Of a DNA stretch of 64,000 nt, positions 25,053 through 34,569 are shown piece after piece. Every line of letters begins with the position of its first letter. The first letter of the stretch is position 1. This DNA comes from Rosistilla ulvae (lineage in GTDB: Bacteria; Planctomycetota; Planctomycetia; Pirellulales; Pirellulaceae). Made by a program: the position numbers and the translations under genes. The DNA lies in the NCBI RefSeq assembly GCF_007741475.1, contig NZ_CP036261.1:4961798-5025797 (forward strand), given 5' to 3'. Under the pieces are notes generated by a model, which was given only the letters and a program-made list of their open reading frames with translations, was not told the origin of the DNA and searched no databases.

Positions 25053-25577
25053 CTATTGCGAGACTTGAGCCGGCACGCCGCCGAAGGGAAGCGTTTGGGA
25101 ATTTGGTGGCAACGGGACGGCGGTCGGTGGCATCGCGGTCGTCGGCAGCGGTGTTGCGACACCGGTTCGCGATTGCTCGCGCAATTGGTCGGCTCGGCCG
25201 GCGATCACTTCGGCGGGCTCGCTGACTCGCGGGACCAGTTTGGTATCGATCACCCGTTCGTCGCGAATCTCAAACGGCCACAGGGTTTCCGCGATGAAAT
25301 CGATTCCGGGCAACTGGTACCAGGGAGCATTGATCTTATGCCGCAGCGTCTGCGTTTCGTAACCATCGCGTTCGACACGGATCTCGCGCGTTCCGTAATA
25401 GACAAACGGACTCGCGGCGGGCGAATTTCCGATCACTTGGTTGTCGACCGAGACGAGCGCACCTGGCGGGTCGGTACGGACCATCAGCCGACGGCGGACG
25501 CACCCCGAGCAGGCCAGGACGATGCCTAGCACCAAAAGGTTGATCGAAAGATAATATCGAGGCCCCAAACCGTTCAT
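25053..25577 (-). CDS. PEGA-domain lipoprotein
   Basis: 174 residues from the ATG at 25577, chosen because AAGG lies 7 bases before it; an in-frame ATG at 25592 adds five residues. The N-terminus LLVLGIVLACSGC is a lipoprotein-type signal. A PEGA domain follows: LMVRTDPPGALVSVDNQVIG and FVYYGTREIRVERDGYETQT, a small beta fold of surface proteins. The last 40 residues are Pro/Thr-rich. It converges on the DUF3592 gene with only three bases between stops. Probable envelope-anchored role, otherwise unknown. Confidence 0.82.
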   Translation of the reverse strand: MNGLGPRYYLSINLLVLGIVLACSGCVRRRLMVRTDPPGALVSVDNQVIGNSPAASPFVYYGTREIRVERDGYETQTLRHKINAPWYQLPGIDFIAETLWPFEIRDERVIDTKLVPRVSEPAEVIAGRADQLREQSRTGVATPLPTTAMPPTAVPLPPNSQTLPFGGVPAQVSQ

Positions 25578-25778
25578 TGCTTGCCTTATCATATTACTGC
25601 CTGCGTCGCCGTTTCCGCAGAAATCGGTGGCAGTGTAATAACAAGACCGCCTTGGTCGCCAGACCGATTGCCGGGTAGGTCTGAACCGCTGAACTAAATA
25701 CAATAGGCGTCTTCCGCGACGCGGGGCTAGCAATCGAAACCCACCGAAAACAGGGCTGATCCCATCGAACACGCAATC

Positions 25779-27023
25779 TTGTCCGACGTAGGCATGCGTC
25801 GCGCGAACAACCAGGATTCTGCAGTTGTCCAGATTTCGGACTCGTCCGACCGATGGCAGCGTCGCGGCCATCTTTTTGTCGTGGCCGACGGCATGGGAGC
25901 ACACGCGGCTGGGGAATTGGCTAGCAAATTAGCTGTCGAACAGATCCCGCACCACTACTTCCGCCCTTCCGACGCTCCGGTCGCCGAAGCGCTTCGCAAA
26001 GCGATCCAAGAAGCCAATCAAGAGATCTACCAGCGAGGCCAGCAGAACCCCGAGTTCCACAACATGGGAACGACCGGCAGTTCGCTGGTCCTTGGTCCCG
26101 AGGGAGCTTGGGTCGGGCATGTCGGCGACAGCCGCGTCTATAGACTTCGCAAACAATCTTTGGAACAACTGACCTTCGACCACAGCCTGGTCTGGGAGAT
26201 GGAAGCGGCTGGCCCGATCGACAAACGCCTCAGCCGGAACATTCCCAAAAACGTGATCACCCGCTCGCTGGGCCCCAACGCCCAGGTGATGGTCGATGTC
26301 GAGGGCCCTTGGCCGCTGCAGCCCGGCGACACCTTTCTGCTGTGCAGCGATGGGCTGACCGGACAAGTCGACGATATTGAAATCGGCGTCCTGATGGACT
26401 GTCTGCCCCCCAAGGACGCCTGCCGCGTGATGGTCGACCTGGCCAATCTGCGCGGTGGCCCCGACAACATCACGATCATCATCGTCCGCGTCGATGAATC
26501 GGAAATCGGTTCGGAAGCATTCGCTGGCGGGAATCGCTCCCATCGCAAAGCCCCACAGATTTCGATGCCGTTGGCCATCGCCACGGGAACCTGCTTGCTG
26601 GCCGCCGCCCTGTTTGCACTCCTGGGAAGCTACCCCGCCGCCGCCGCTGCCGGCTTGGCCAGCATCGTCTTGGGAGTTTTGATGCTGACCGGTTTTGGCA
26701 GCCCTCAACAGGCCGTTGCGACAACAACCAACGCGCCGCGCAGCAGCACCAGCCCCTACCGACGATACGATTGCTCGGACAGTCGGCCGCTGGTCAAAAA
26801 CCTGATCGGCACCGTCAACGCGCTCCGCGACGCAGCCAATGAAAAACAATGGACCGTCGATTGGAGCGAAATCAACGCGCTCGAGCACAAGGCGAAACAG
26901 GCGCAACAAGACGGCAACCGTCGCGACGCCGTCCACTTCCAATCCGAAGCGATTATCGCGACGATGGAGCAATTGCGCGAGCAACGTCGACGACAAGCCA
27001 GCGATTCCACGATCGACTTCTAG
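25779..27023 (+). CDS. PP2C-type serine/threonine phosphatase with C-terminal membrane region
   Basis: 414 residues as called from TTG 25779. Metal-binding aspartates are in VVADGMGAH, GHVGDSRVYR, LLCSDGLTG and GGPDNITIIIV, in the order typical of Stp/PrpC phosphatases. Two membrane segments follow (LAIATGTCLLAAALFALLG and AAAGLASIVLGVLML), then a helical C-terminal domain of about 110 residues. The frame stays open upstream to 25731, and the family normally begins a few residues before SDVGMRRANNQDS, so the true start could be a rare codon (ATC at 25764) instead of the TTG. It would reverse Hanks-type kinase phosphorylation, common in Planctomycetes. Confidence 0.88.
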   Translation: MSDVGMRRANNQDSAVVQISDSSDRWQRRGHLFVVADGMGAHAAGELASKLAVEQIPHHYFRPSDAPVAEALRKAIQEANQEIYQRGQQNPEFHNMGTTGSSLVLGPEGAWVGHVGDSRVYRLRKQSLEQLTFDHSLVWEMEAAGPIDKRLSRNIPKNVITRSLGPNAQVMVDVEGPWPLQPGDTFLLCSDGLTGQVDDIEIGVLMDCLPPKDACRVMVDLANLRGGPDNITIIIVRVDESEIGSEAFAGGNRSHRKAPQISMPLAIATGTCLLAAALFALLGSYPAAAAAGLASIVLGVLMLTGFGSPQQAVATTTNAPRSSTSPYRRYDCSDSRPLVKNLIGTVNALRDAANEKQWTVDWSEINALEHKAKQAQQDGNRRDAVHFQSEAIIATMEQLREQRRRQASDSTIDF

Positions 27024-27155
27024 TTCCGACCGCCGATCGAAACCGCTCCCACCTCAAAGACCGCAGCCCACCTCCTCGAGACGCTGCGCTAGTCCAGCCA
27101 AGCATATCGGTTCGCCTCCATAGCTGTTTAGCGTTTGCGGTTGCGCCCTCTTGAT

Positions 27156-27268
27156 AACCCGACGCGTAAGCGATGCACCGCGCGAATCCCTCGCTTACGC
27201 GTCGGGTTACCATCTGCTCTGGCAATCCAGCCAGACACCGTGTGAACTCCTCGCTTACGCGTCGGGCT
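27156..27268. repeat. Three copies of an 18-bp GACGCGTAAGCGA repeat
   Basis: AACCCGACGCGTAAGCGA at 27156-27173 is inverted at 27191-27208 and repeated in that orientation, with one change, at 27251-27268. The first two form a possible stem-loop with a 17-base loop. Each copy is centred on GACGCGTAAGCG, a short dispersed repeat seen between planctomycete genes. The 468-base gap 27024-27491 also holds a terminator (27404-27437); no coding frame there is convincing. Confidence 0.65.
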
Positions 27269-27403
27269 ATCATTTCCTCTGGCGTACCACTCAGGGCCCC
27301 GAATACCGCGAGGTAGCGCGTGCCAGCAATTGCCCCACATGCCCGGAACCTTGAAATCCCCAGCGACCTGTTCAATGGCGACCACAAGACGTGGTGGCAC
27401 CAT

Positions 27404-27437
27404 AAAAAAAGCAGGCCTTCGATATCCGAAGGCCTGC
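27404..27437 (-). terminator. Intrinsic terminator of the secreted-protein gene
   Basis: Read on the minus strand, GCAGGCCTTCG and CGAAGGCCTGC make a perfect 11-bp stem with a five-base loop, followed directly by seven T. It starts 55 bases after the stop at 27492 and is the clearest Rho-independent terminator in the window. Confidence 0.92.
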
Positions 27438-27491
27438 TGTGCGCTGATTCTTTCGATTTTAGTGCCCGGAACAGAGGACACTTTGGCTCAA

Positions 27492-28604
27492 TTAGGGAGC
27501 TGCAGGGCTGGCAACGCCATCATCATCGTCCGACGCCAAGACAGCCGCAGCGGCTGCCAAGCCAGCGAGAGCACCTAGGCCACCAGCACCGCCGCCGCCG
27601 CCGCCGCCGCCCATTCCGCTGCTTCCCCCTGCGGGAGTCGCACCGTTTCCAGCAGCCGCGTTGGCGACTCCGCCGGTCGATTCATAAGCGTTGCGAACCG
27701 CATCGATCGTTTGATTCAACATCGACGCTGGAACCAGGCAGCAAACCAATTGGCTGCCAACCACTGCCGCATTGGTTCGCATGCTGACCGGCTGGACTGC
27801 CGAGACGGTTGGCGCCGCAACTGCTTCAAAGGAAAAGGCGGTGTAGCCCAATTGGCCAGCCGCGATCACACCGTAAACGCCTGGCTGAAGTCCCGCGACG
27901 GTGAATTGTCCCGCAGCGTTGGCGGTCGATCGCTTGATCGCGGTTCCTCCCTGGAGGATCGTGACATTGATCGAATCGAGCGAACCCAGCCCCTGTCGGT
28001 CTTCACGCAAAGGAGCGATCACTTGTCCGCTCAGGCTGCCGTTGGCGGCCAATTGAACTTGGTAGAAACTGCCGCTGGAAATTTGGTAGGCATCCAGTCC
28101 AGCCAACGGTGCATAGGGACCTTCTGGATTTCCCAGGTACCCGCGGATGTTCCGCAGCACTTCCCCTTCGGAAACCGAGGCGATCGGAAAGACCAAGGGA
28201 GCCGACTTCGCTTCGGCAACGTTTGCATAAACAAACAAGACACCATGCTTTTGTTGATTTGCATCGGCAACCACCAACGAGTACCACCCCTCGCCGGGAA
28301 CCTGCAGCGTAGCGATCCCGCCATCGTTGGCGATCGCCTGACGAACCGTGCCATCGATTCCAACCACAGAAACCGAAAGATTCACAGCCGCTCGTCGACC
28401 AGCCGCCGCCAGGTCGACCAATTGAACCTGCATCTCCCCGTTGGAGTCGACGTTAGCGATCAAGCCTGCGGGCAATGGGGCTTCCACAACAGCAGATGCT
28501 TGCGAGCTCGCGGTGCGCACATGCAGCGCCGTCTTTACGTCGTCGGCCGACAATTGCAAAACGCCACACATCAACAGTGAGAGCGATACCAAGGAACGAA
28601 GCAT
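27492..28604 (-). CDS. Secreted protein with carboxypeptidase-regulatory-like fold and Gly/Ala-rich C-terminus
   Basis: 370 residues with a signal peptide (MLRSLVSLSLLMCGVLQLSA). The body is beta-rich with a segment of the carboxypeptidase regulatory/SdrB type (SINVTILQGGTAIKRSTANA, then GQFTVAGLQPGVYGVIAAG) at about residues 225-265. The C-terminal 65 residues have a run of glycines (SGMGGGGGGGGAGGLG), a hydrophobic Ala/Leu stretch and an acidic DDDD before the end, which may be a surface-sorting tail. An intrinsic terminator lies downstream. The function is not known to me. Confidence 0.78.
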   Translation of the reverse strand: MLRSLVSLSLLMCGVLQLSADDVKTALHVRTASSQASAVVEAPLPAGLIANVDSNGEMQVQLVDLAAAGRRAAVNLSVSVVGIDGTVRQAIANDGGIATLQVPGEGWYSLVVADANQQKHGVLFVYANVAEAKSAPLVFPIASVSEGEVLRNIRGYLGNPEGPYAPLAGLDAYQISSGSFYQVQLAANGSLSGQVIAPLREDRQGLGSLDSINVTILQGGTAIKRSTANAAGQFTVAGLQPGVYGVIAAGQLGYTAFSFEAVAAPTVSAVQPVSMRTNAAVVGSQLVCCLVPASMLNQTIDAVRNAYESTGGVANAAAGNGATPAGGSSGMGGGGGGGGAGGLGALAGLAAAAAVLASDDDDGVASPAAP

Positions 28605-28748
28605 GTTGAAATCTCGCGACGCAGAGTGTTAGGGAACTTAGTAACAATGCATAAAGCTATCGAATTCGTCACAACCGATCAACGGTAAACAAAGGTCCAC
28701 CCCGCCTTCAGCCAGCCACACCCACCCACAGGGACCGCGTCGATTAAA

Positions 28749-29720
28749 CTACACCGGGGCTGGGAGATCGCGGCGGTTAAATCGCTGTATTGCCAGCAAA
28801 TAACCGACCACGCCGATCGACAGCAGAAACAATGTCGCCGCCAAAGGCCCTGGCATCTGGGCTCCCTCGGGACCCGAAACCACGATTTGCCAGGGGGACC
28901 CCGTCTCCGGATTCATCTGGTGCTGGATAATCTCCTGCGGCATGTAGGCTGTGAAATAAGTGAAATATTTCAGCCAGTCGAGTCGCTCGGTCGCTTGTGA
29001 GGCGATCATCAGGATCACGTTGACCACATAAAAGCCGATCGTCACGCCGACCGCTCGCCAGCGATAACGATCGATGCTGCTGATCCAAGTGCTGATTCCC
29101 AACAGTGCAAATCCAAACGCAAACAGATTCAAAACGCCGACACCAAACACTTCAGCCGACACGAGTTCACGCATCGGCGTGTCGATTGGTTCGATCGGAC
29201 CGGTCAGGATCGGTAGATGCAATCCGATCAACGGGATGTAGAACGTTGGCGTGGGCGGAGTTTGTTTGACACTAAAACACATGATCCCAATCCAGATCCC
29301 CAGCCAGACGCAGAGGGTCAGTCCAGCCAAGCCGGTCACGGCGACGATCCCATGCGCCCGCATCACTTGAGTCCGCGTGACCGGTTGGGCCAACAGCATC
29401 TCCAGCGTGCCGCGGCCCAGTTCGCCACTGACCACGTCGGACCCGCGTGCGATCACCCACACGACGACACATAAGATGACTATCGGTTCATCAAACGTCA
29501 TCCCGATCCGGCCGACGTAGCTGAACAATTGATCGAACGGAATCGGCGAAAAGCGTTCGTAGTCGCGGAACTGTTCGATGATCGCCTTGAAGCGTTCCAT
29601 CTCCATCTGGCTAACGAGCCAAACTCGCAAGATGTTGAACGAGACAAGCGCCAGAGCGCAGGCCGCCCACAACAGGATCGCTTCGCCGATAAACTTTCGA
29701 ATCAAAACGCGTGTCATCAT
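28749..29720 (-). CDS. ABC-2 type transporter permease
   Basis: 323 residues with six membrane helices: near 15-35, 80-95, 120-150, 205-220, 232-250 and 290-312. The ABC-2 feature VVSGELGRGTLEMLLAQPVTRTQ marks the exporter permease family. It starts four bases inside the ATP-binding gene, so the two are coupled. Exported substrate unknown; the same type occurs in drug, bacitracin and nitrous-oxide related exporters. Confidence 0.9.
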   Translation of the reverse strand: MMTRVLIRKFIGEAILLWAACALALVSFNILRVWLVSQMEMERFKAIIEQFRDYERFSPIPFDQLFSYVGRIGMTFDEPIVILCVVVWVIARGSDVVSGELGRGTLEMLLAQPVTRTQVMRAHGIVAVTGLAGLTLCVWLGIWIGIMCFSVKQTPPTPTFYIPLIGLHLPILTGPIEPIDTPMRELVSAEVFGVGVLNLFAFGFALLGISTWISSIDRYRWRAVGVTIGFYVVNVILMIASQATERLDWLKYFTYFTAYMPQEIIQHQMNPETGSPWQIVVSGPEGAQMPGPLAATLFLLSIGVVGYLLAIQRFNRRDLPAPV

Positions 29721-30640
29721 GCCACCTCCTGCGCCGCGTCGACGGCTGTGCCGACCGCCTCGGTTTCGGGATGATGCACGCGATCATAGATCGCTTCGAT
29801 CCCCAACGGCTCCAGCCGCAGTTCGCGCGGGGCGAGCGTCGCCAACCAGCTAAGCAAGGGGACCAGGTCGCCATCGGTCTCCAGCACGATCCGGTCTCCG
29901 TCGCGGGATGTTTGCGTCACGCGCTGCTGCAGCGGTTGCGGAATATCAAACCGGTCTTCATCGATCCAGATCACGATCCGGTGCTGATTCTTGAGCGCCG
30001 CGATCGATTGCTCCAGCACCAATTCGCCGCGTCGCAAGAAGACGACTCGATTGCAGACCTGTTCGATTTCCGAGAGGACATGCGATGAAAGGATCACCGT
30101 GCGGCCGGCGTCGCGGATCTGTTCGACTTGTTCCAGCACCGCCTTGCGAACCGAAGGGTCTAGATTCGCTGTCGGTTCGTCGAGGATCACGATTGGCGTC
30201 TGAGTCGACAGCACGATGCAGAGGGCCAGTTTCTGTCGCATCCCTGTCGACATGAATCCGACGCGGCGTTGCAGATCCAATTCGAAGCGGTCGGCCAACG
30301 CCAGGCTGCGCTCGGCGGAACCCAACGGATGCAGATCGCTAAAGAATCGCAGCACGCTGCGGCCTCGCATATGCCGCGGCAACCGCGCGTCGCCGGGTAG
30401 ATAGGCGACGTTTTGGCGAACCGCCAGGCTTTCGGTGAACACATCGTGACCGCAGATCGACGCGGTTCCCGAAGTCGGTCGCAGGAATCCGAGCAGGGTT
30501 CGCAGCAGCGTCGTCTTCCCCGCTCCATTGGGCCCCAGCAACCCAAACACGTCACCCGGTTGGACAGTCAACGAGCAGTGGTCCAAGGCAACAAAGTCCC
30601 CAAAACGTTTCGTCAACGCGCGCGTTTCAACAATCGACAT
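29717..30640 (-). CDS. ABC transporter ATP-binding protein
   Basis: 307 residues from ATG 30640 (MSIVETRALTKRFGD); an upstream in-frame start adds 31 residues without domain match. Walker A is LLGPNGAGKTTLL, the signature region is the degenerate GFMSTGMRQKLALCIVL rather than LSGGQ, Walker B is IVILDEPTANLD, and the switch histidine is in ILSSHVLSE. The C-terminal 90 residues form the extra domain usual for ABC-2 exporters. It powers the permease encoded just downstream. Confidence 0.93.
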   Translation of the reverse strand: MSIVETRALTKRFGDFVALDHCSLTVQPGDVFGLLGPNGAGKTTLLRTLLGFLRPTSGTASICGHDVFTESLAVRQNVAYLPGDARLPRHMRGRSVLRFFSDLHPLGSAERSLALADRFELDLQRRVGFMSTGMRQKLALCIVLSTQTPIVILDEPTANLDPSVRKAVLEQVEQIRDAGRTVILSSHVLSEIEQVCNRVVFLRRGELVLEQSIAALKNQHRIVIWIDEDRFDIPQPLQQRVTQTSRDGDRIVLETDGDLVPLLSWLATLAPRELRLEPLGIEAIYDRVHHPETEAVGTAVDAAQEVA

Positions 30641-30852
30641 AGGCTTGGATTCGGAGAGCGAGAGGGAGCAGCGGAGAGGCGATCGAAGCGTGTAGTGTAG
30701 GCTGTAACCGATCGTGCGTCGTCCCGATAACAACGGCGACCGGCCTACTCAACAAACCTCCGTCTGCATAAAATCAACGCCCGGCATCCGCCCGATACGA
30801 TAATTTATTTTGTGCCGCCCAACTTTTTTTCGCCAGACCAGGAAAAGGAACG

Positions 30853-32040
30853 ATGCAGCTTCCTCAAGGATTTCGATTTGCCGGCGTGCGTTGCGGCATC
30901 AAAGCCAAAGCCGACCGCAAGGACCTGACGCTGGTTGTCGGTGATCGCGACCTCGTCGCCGCGGGCGTCTACACCCAAAACAAGATCGTCGCTGCCCCGG
31001 TCGTACTCAGCCGCAGCCGGACCCCTTCGTCGGCCGTTCGCGCTGTCGTGATCAACAGCGGCAACGCCAACGCCTGCACCGGCCAACAAGGTGACCGCGA
31101 CGCGTTGGCGATGACAAACCTTGTCGCCAAAGCATGCGATCTCGATCCCAGCAGCGTGCTGGTGATGAGCACTGGGATCATCGGGCACAAGTTGCCGATG
31201 GATCGCATCGAGCAGGGGATCGGGGCGGCTGCCGACCAGTTGAACGATTCGTCCGACAATTTCCTCGCCGCCGCCGATGGCATCCTAACGACCGACCAAG
31301 GTCGCAAGCTCGCCTTCCGCTGCGAACAGATCGGCGACCAGAAGATCACCTTTGCCGCGATGGCCAAGGGGGCGGGGATGATCGGCCCGAACATGGCGAC
31401 GATGTTGGGATTGGTGCTATGCGACGCCAACCTCACCAAGATCGACGCGCAACGGGCGCTGCGTGTCGCTGCCGACGCAAGCTTTAACAGCATTAGCGTC
31501 GATGGGCACACGAGCACCAACGACACGGTCAACCTGTTGTGCAGCGGAACCGCATCGGCGACGCCGTTGGCCGAAGAACATTTGGCTCGCTTCACCGAAG
31601 TGCTGACCGATTTCTGCATCGAGTTGGCCAAACAGATCCCCGCCGACGGCGAAGGGGCACATCACGTGATCGAGATCCGTGTCGGTGGTTCCGATTGCGA
31701 TGCCGATGCCAAGCAGATCGCCAAATCGATCGCCGACAGCCCGTTGGTCAAAACAGCGGTGACCGGGAACGATCCCAACTGGGGACGGATCATGTCGGCC
31801 GCGGGATATGCGGGCGTCCTCGTTCGCCCCGAACTGTGCCAACTGAAGATCAACGGTTCGATGGTCTTCGACAAAGGGCAGCCGATCGACTTCGATGAAA
31901 AAACGATCAGCGAAAGCATGGCGGCCGACAAGACAGTGGTTCTGGAAGTGACCGTCGGCGACGGGCCGGGAACTTCGGTCTTCTGGACCAGCGATCTGAC
32001 GACCGATTACGTGACCTTCAACTCCGATTATTCTACGTGA
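30853..32040 (+). CDS. argJ: Bifunctional ornithine acetyltransferase/N-acetylglutamate synthase ArgJ
   Basis: 395 residues, the usual size. The alpha/beta precursor self-cleaves before the threonine in KGAGMIGPNMATMLG, which is present here. VVINSGNANACTG and the C-terminal NDPNWGRIMSAAGYAGV are diagnostic. The enzyme moves acetyl groups from N-acetylornithine to glutamate, and in bifunctional forms also uses acetyl-CoA, in arginine biosynthesis. It has no other arginine gene nearby, as is common in Planctomycetes. Confidence 0.96.
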   Translation: MQLPQGFRFAGVRCGIKAKADRKDLTLVVGDRDLVAAGVYTQNKIVAAPVVLSRSRTPSSAVRAVVINSGNANACTGQQGDRDALAMTNLVAKACDLDPSSVLVMSTGIIGHKLPMDRIEQGIGAAADQLNDSSDNFLAAADGILTTDQGRKLAFRCEQIGDQKITFAAMAKGAGMIGPNMATMLGLVLCDANLTKIDAQRALRVAADASFNSISVDGHTSTNDTVNLLCSGTASATPLAEEHLARFTEVLTDFCIELAKQIPADGEGAHHVIEIRVGGSDCDADAKQIAKSIADSPLVKTAVTGNDPNWGRIMSAAGYAGVLVRPELCQLKINGSMVFDKGQPIDFDEKTISESMAADKTVVLEVTVGDGPGTSVFWTSDLTTDYVTFNSDYST

Positions 32041-32208
32041 TCCGTCTGACCGGCCGCGGACCGTTCGAACTGACGACACTCAGAACGGAACCTCTCGGTA
32101 TCCTCGGCACATGCCAGGATAACGTCTATTATTGAGGGACTCTTGTGGCGTGTCCGCCGCAACGAGACCATTTCGCACGTCTAGATTCGTATCGGCCGTC
32201 AGCTCATC

Positions 32209-33558
32209 ATGGAAAACTGGATCAACTTTGGAATCGCCCTGCTGCTCGTGGCGATCAACGGCTTTTTTGTTGCGGCGGAGTTCGCACTCGTCAAGGCGCG
32301 GCCAAGCCGACTGGAACAACTGGCGCTCGGCGGCAATCTGTTTGCCAAAGTTGCCAACTGGCTGGCGAGGCGGTTGGATGCGTCGCTGTCAGCCTGCCAA
32401 TTGGGAATCACCCTCGCCTCGCTGGCTCTGGGGTGGGTCGGCGAACCGGCCTTCCATCACCTGATCGAGCCCGTGTTTGCTTGGATGGGGATCTCCAACC
32501 CCGACGTGCTGCACTACGTTTCCCTGGCCTTCGCGTTCACAACGATCACGGCGCTGCATCTGGTCGTCGGCGAACAGGCCCCCAAAATCTTTGCGATCCG
32601 CAAACCCGAACCGATGGCCGTTTGGTGCGCTCTGCCGCTGGCCGGATTCTATTACGTCGCTTATCCGTTGTTGGTCGCGCTGAACTGGATCACTTCGTTG
32701 CTGTTGCGATCGATCGGTGTCGAAGCTGTCGACGAGCACGGCACGCCGCACACCGAAGAGGAGCTGCGGAACCTGGTCGCCCAATCGCATGTGCATGGCG
32801 AATTGACTCGCAGTGAAGCCCAGCTTATCAACGCGGTGTTGGAGTTCGACGATCAATCGGCCCACCAAATCATGACTCCGCGAACCGATGTGATCACGCT
32901 GTCGATGGACGCCCCGATCGAAGACTGGATCACGACGATACGCAAATACCGCTTCAGCCGCTATCCGGTCGTGGAGCAATCGCTGGAGAAAGCGGTTGGC
33001 GTTCTGCACATCCAACACCTGGTCGGCCTGGATCTCTCTCAACCGCTCGACCGTGCCGCCCTGTTGCAGCCGCCGAACTTCGTTCCCGAAACGATCCCGA
33101 TCAAAACGCTGCTGCAGCATTTTAAGTCCTCGCAATCGCTGCTGGCCTTTGTCGTCGATGAACACGGCACCGTCGTGGGCGTCGTCACGTTGGAAGATGT
33201 ACTCGAAGAGCTGGTTGGCGAGCTGGAGGATGAGTTCGACGAACAGGTCCGCGACATCGTTCCCGAAGACGATCAGACCTTCCGTGTCCTTGGGCAGACG
33301 CCGTTGGACGACATCAACAAAGCGATGGGGCTGACGCTGCAGTCGCACGATTCCGACTCGTTAGGCGGATTTGTGATGCAACATCTGGGAAGAGTCGCCG
33401 AGCAGGGGGACGTGATCCAGATCGACGGCGCGAAGATCGAGATCCTGCGCGTCGAAGGCCCCCGCATCGTCAGCATGCGAGTCCGCCTCTCCGCTCCGCT
33501 AGCCAGCCTCGATGCTCCCACCAGCACCGACGACAACGAAGACTCAGCCGCTCAATAG
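32209..33558 (+). CDS. CNNM/CorC (hemolysin C) family transporter with CBS domains
   Basis: 449 residues. The DUF21 membrane domain (about 1-195) opens INFGIALLLVAINGFFVAAE with SACQLGITLASLALGWVGEP. A CBS pair follows (MTPRTDVITLSMDAPIEDW, RYPVVEQSLEKAVGVLHI and VVDEHGTVVGVVTLEDVLEE), then the CorC_HlyC domain from about 345. The family handles magnesium or cobalt at the inner membrane. Its 3' end overlaps the convergent flippase-like gene by 15 bases. Confidence 0.93.
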   Translation: MENWINFGIALLLVAINGFFVAAEFALVKARPSRLEQLALGGNLFAKVANWLARRLDASLSACQLGITLASLALGWVGEPAFHHLIEPVFAWMGISNPDVLHYVSLAFAFTTITALHLVVGEQAPKIFAIRKPEPMAVWCALPLAGFYYVAYPLLVALNWITSLLLRSIGVEAVDEHGTPHTEEELRNLVAQSHVHGELTRSEAQLINAVLEFDDQSAHQIMTPRTDVITLSMDAPIEDWITTIRKYRFSRYPVVEQSLEKAVGVLHIQHLVGLDLSQPLDRAALLQPPNFVPETIPIKTLLQHFKSSQSLLAFVVDEHGTVVGVVTLEDVLEELVGELEDEFDEQVRDIVPEDDQTFRVLGQTPLDDINKAMGLTLQSHDSDSLGGFVMQHLGRVAEQGDVIQIDGAKIEILRVEGPRIVSMRVRLSAPLASLDAPTSTDDNEDSAAQ

Positions 33559-34569
33559 CTTCCGAGCGGCACGCGTCGATCGCACTTCAACGGTTGCCAA
33601 CACAACGGACGCAACCAACAGCGGTAGGACGTAATAGTAGATCCGGAAGATTAGCAGCGACCCTAGGATGACCGCTTCGTCGCTGCTGGCCAGCAACGAC
33701 AGCAGGATCGCTTCTAAGACACCCAGTCCGCCGGGAACCTGAGTCAGCATCGCCGCGGCGAGGGCCAGTAGGTAGACGCCGACGACTTGTAGGTAGCTGG
33801 CTGAAATTCCGCTTGGCAGCAAGACGTACAGGGTCGTTGCCACCAGAATCAGGTCCATCGACGCGACAACGATCTGCTTCCGCATCAGCGCCGGACCGGG
33901 AGGCAACAGCTTCAATCCCGCCAGCGGCAGCGGGCGACGCCACCAAGTGCAGGTCGCCACGTAGAGGGCGATCGCCGCCAGCAGCGTGAAACCGAGGATC
34001 CGCGAACTGATCGGCAGATCGATCGACGGTGGCATCGGAATTTCCGCAATCGACAGCACCACGCCGCCGACCATGCAGACACCGACCCAAAACGAGAGGC
34101 TTGTGAAAGCCAGCAGGGCCACGATTTGAGCGGTCCCCAAGCCCCAGCCGCTATAGAATCGGACGCGGATCGGAATCCCTGCGGCCACCGCGCCGATGTT
34201 GTTGCTGAAGGCGTAGGCGAGGAAGGAGACCAAGCCGACTTTGCGATAGTTCAGCTTGGGGCTGCCATCTTCGGCGCCCGAACTGCCCGCCCCAACATAC
34301 TGAACCGCCAACACGTCGTTACCGGTCAAGACAAAGTAGTTCATCGCGACCAGCAGGCAGGCCAGCAGATGATACGCCAAGGGGATGTTTGCGACACCGG
34401 CGGCGAATTCGTCCCAGGTGATCTCTTGCGTCTTCTTGTACAGAAACGAAGCGGCAACGGAGAACAGGATCAGTCCGAAGACTGGTCCCGCGATTTTTTT
34501 CAATCGTCCGACAAACGTGGGCTCGTTTTTATTCACCAAAATAATCGACTGCGTTTTTGAAGATGGCAA
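33544..34569 (-). CDS. Lysylphosphatidylglycerol synthetase-like (UPF0104) membrane protein
   Basis: 341 residues, eight or so membrane helices, matching the membrane half of MprF/AglD-type flippases: LNYRKVGLVSFLAYAFSNNIG and VPGGLGVLEAILLSLLASSD are the recognisable stretches. No synthetase domain follows, so it may move lipids or glycans rather than aminoacylate them. As called it begins 41 bases inside purQ; a GTG 11 codons on (34536) shortens the overlap to eight bases and is an equally good start. Confidence 0.83.
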   Translation of the reverse strand: MPSSKTQSIILVNKNEPTFVGRLKKIAGPVFGLILFSVAASFLYKKTQEITWDEFAAGVANIPLAYHLLACLLVAMNYFVLTGNDVLAVQYVGAGSSGAEDGSPKLNYRKVGLVSFLAYAFSNNIGAVAAGIPIRVRFYSGWGLGTAQIVALLAFTSLSFWVGVCMVGGVVLSIAEIPMPPSIDLPISSRILGFTLLAAIALYVATCTWWRRPLPLAGLKLLPPGPALMRKQIVVASMDLILVATTLYVLLPSGISASYLQVVGVYLLALAAAMLTQVPGGLGVLEAILLSLLASSDEAVILGSLLIFRIYYYVLPLLVASVVLATVEVRSTRAARKLLSG

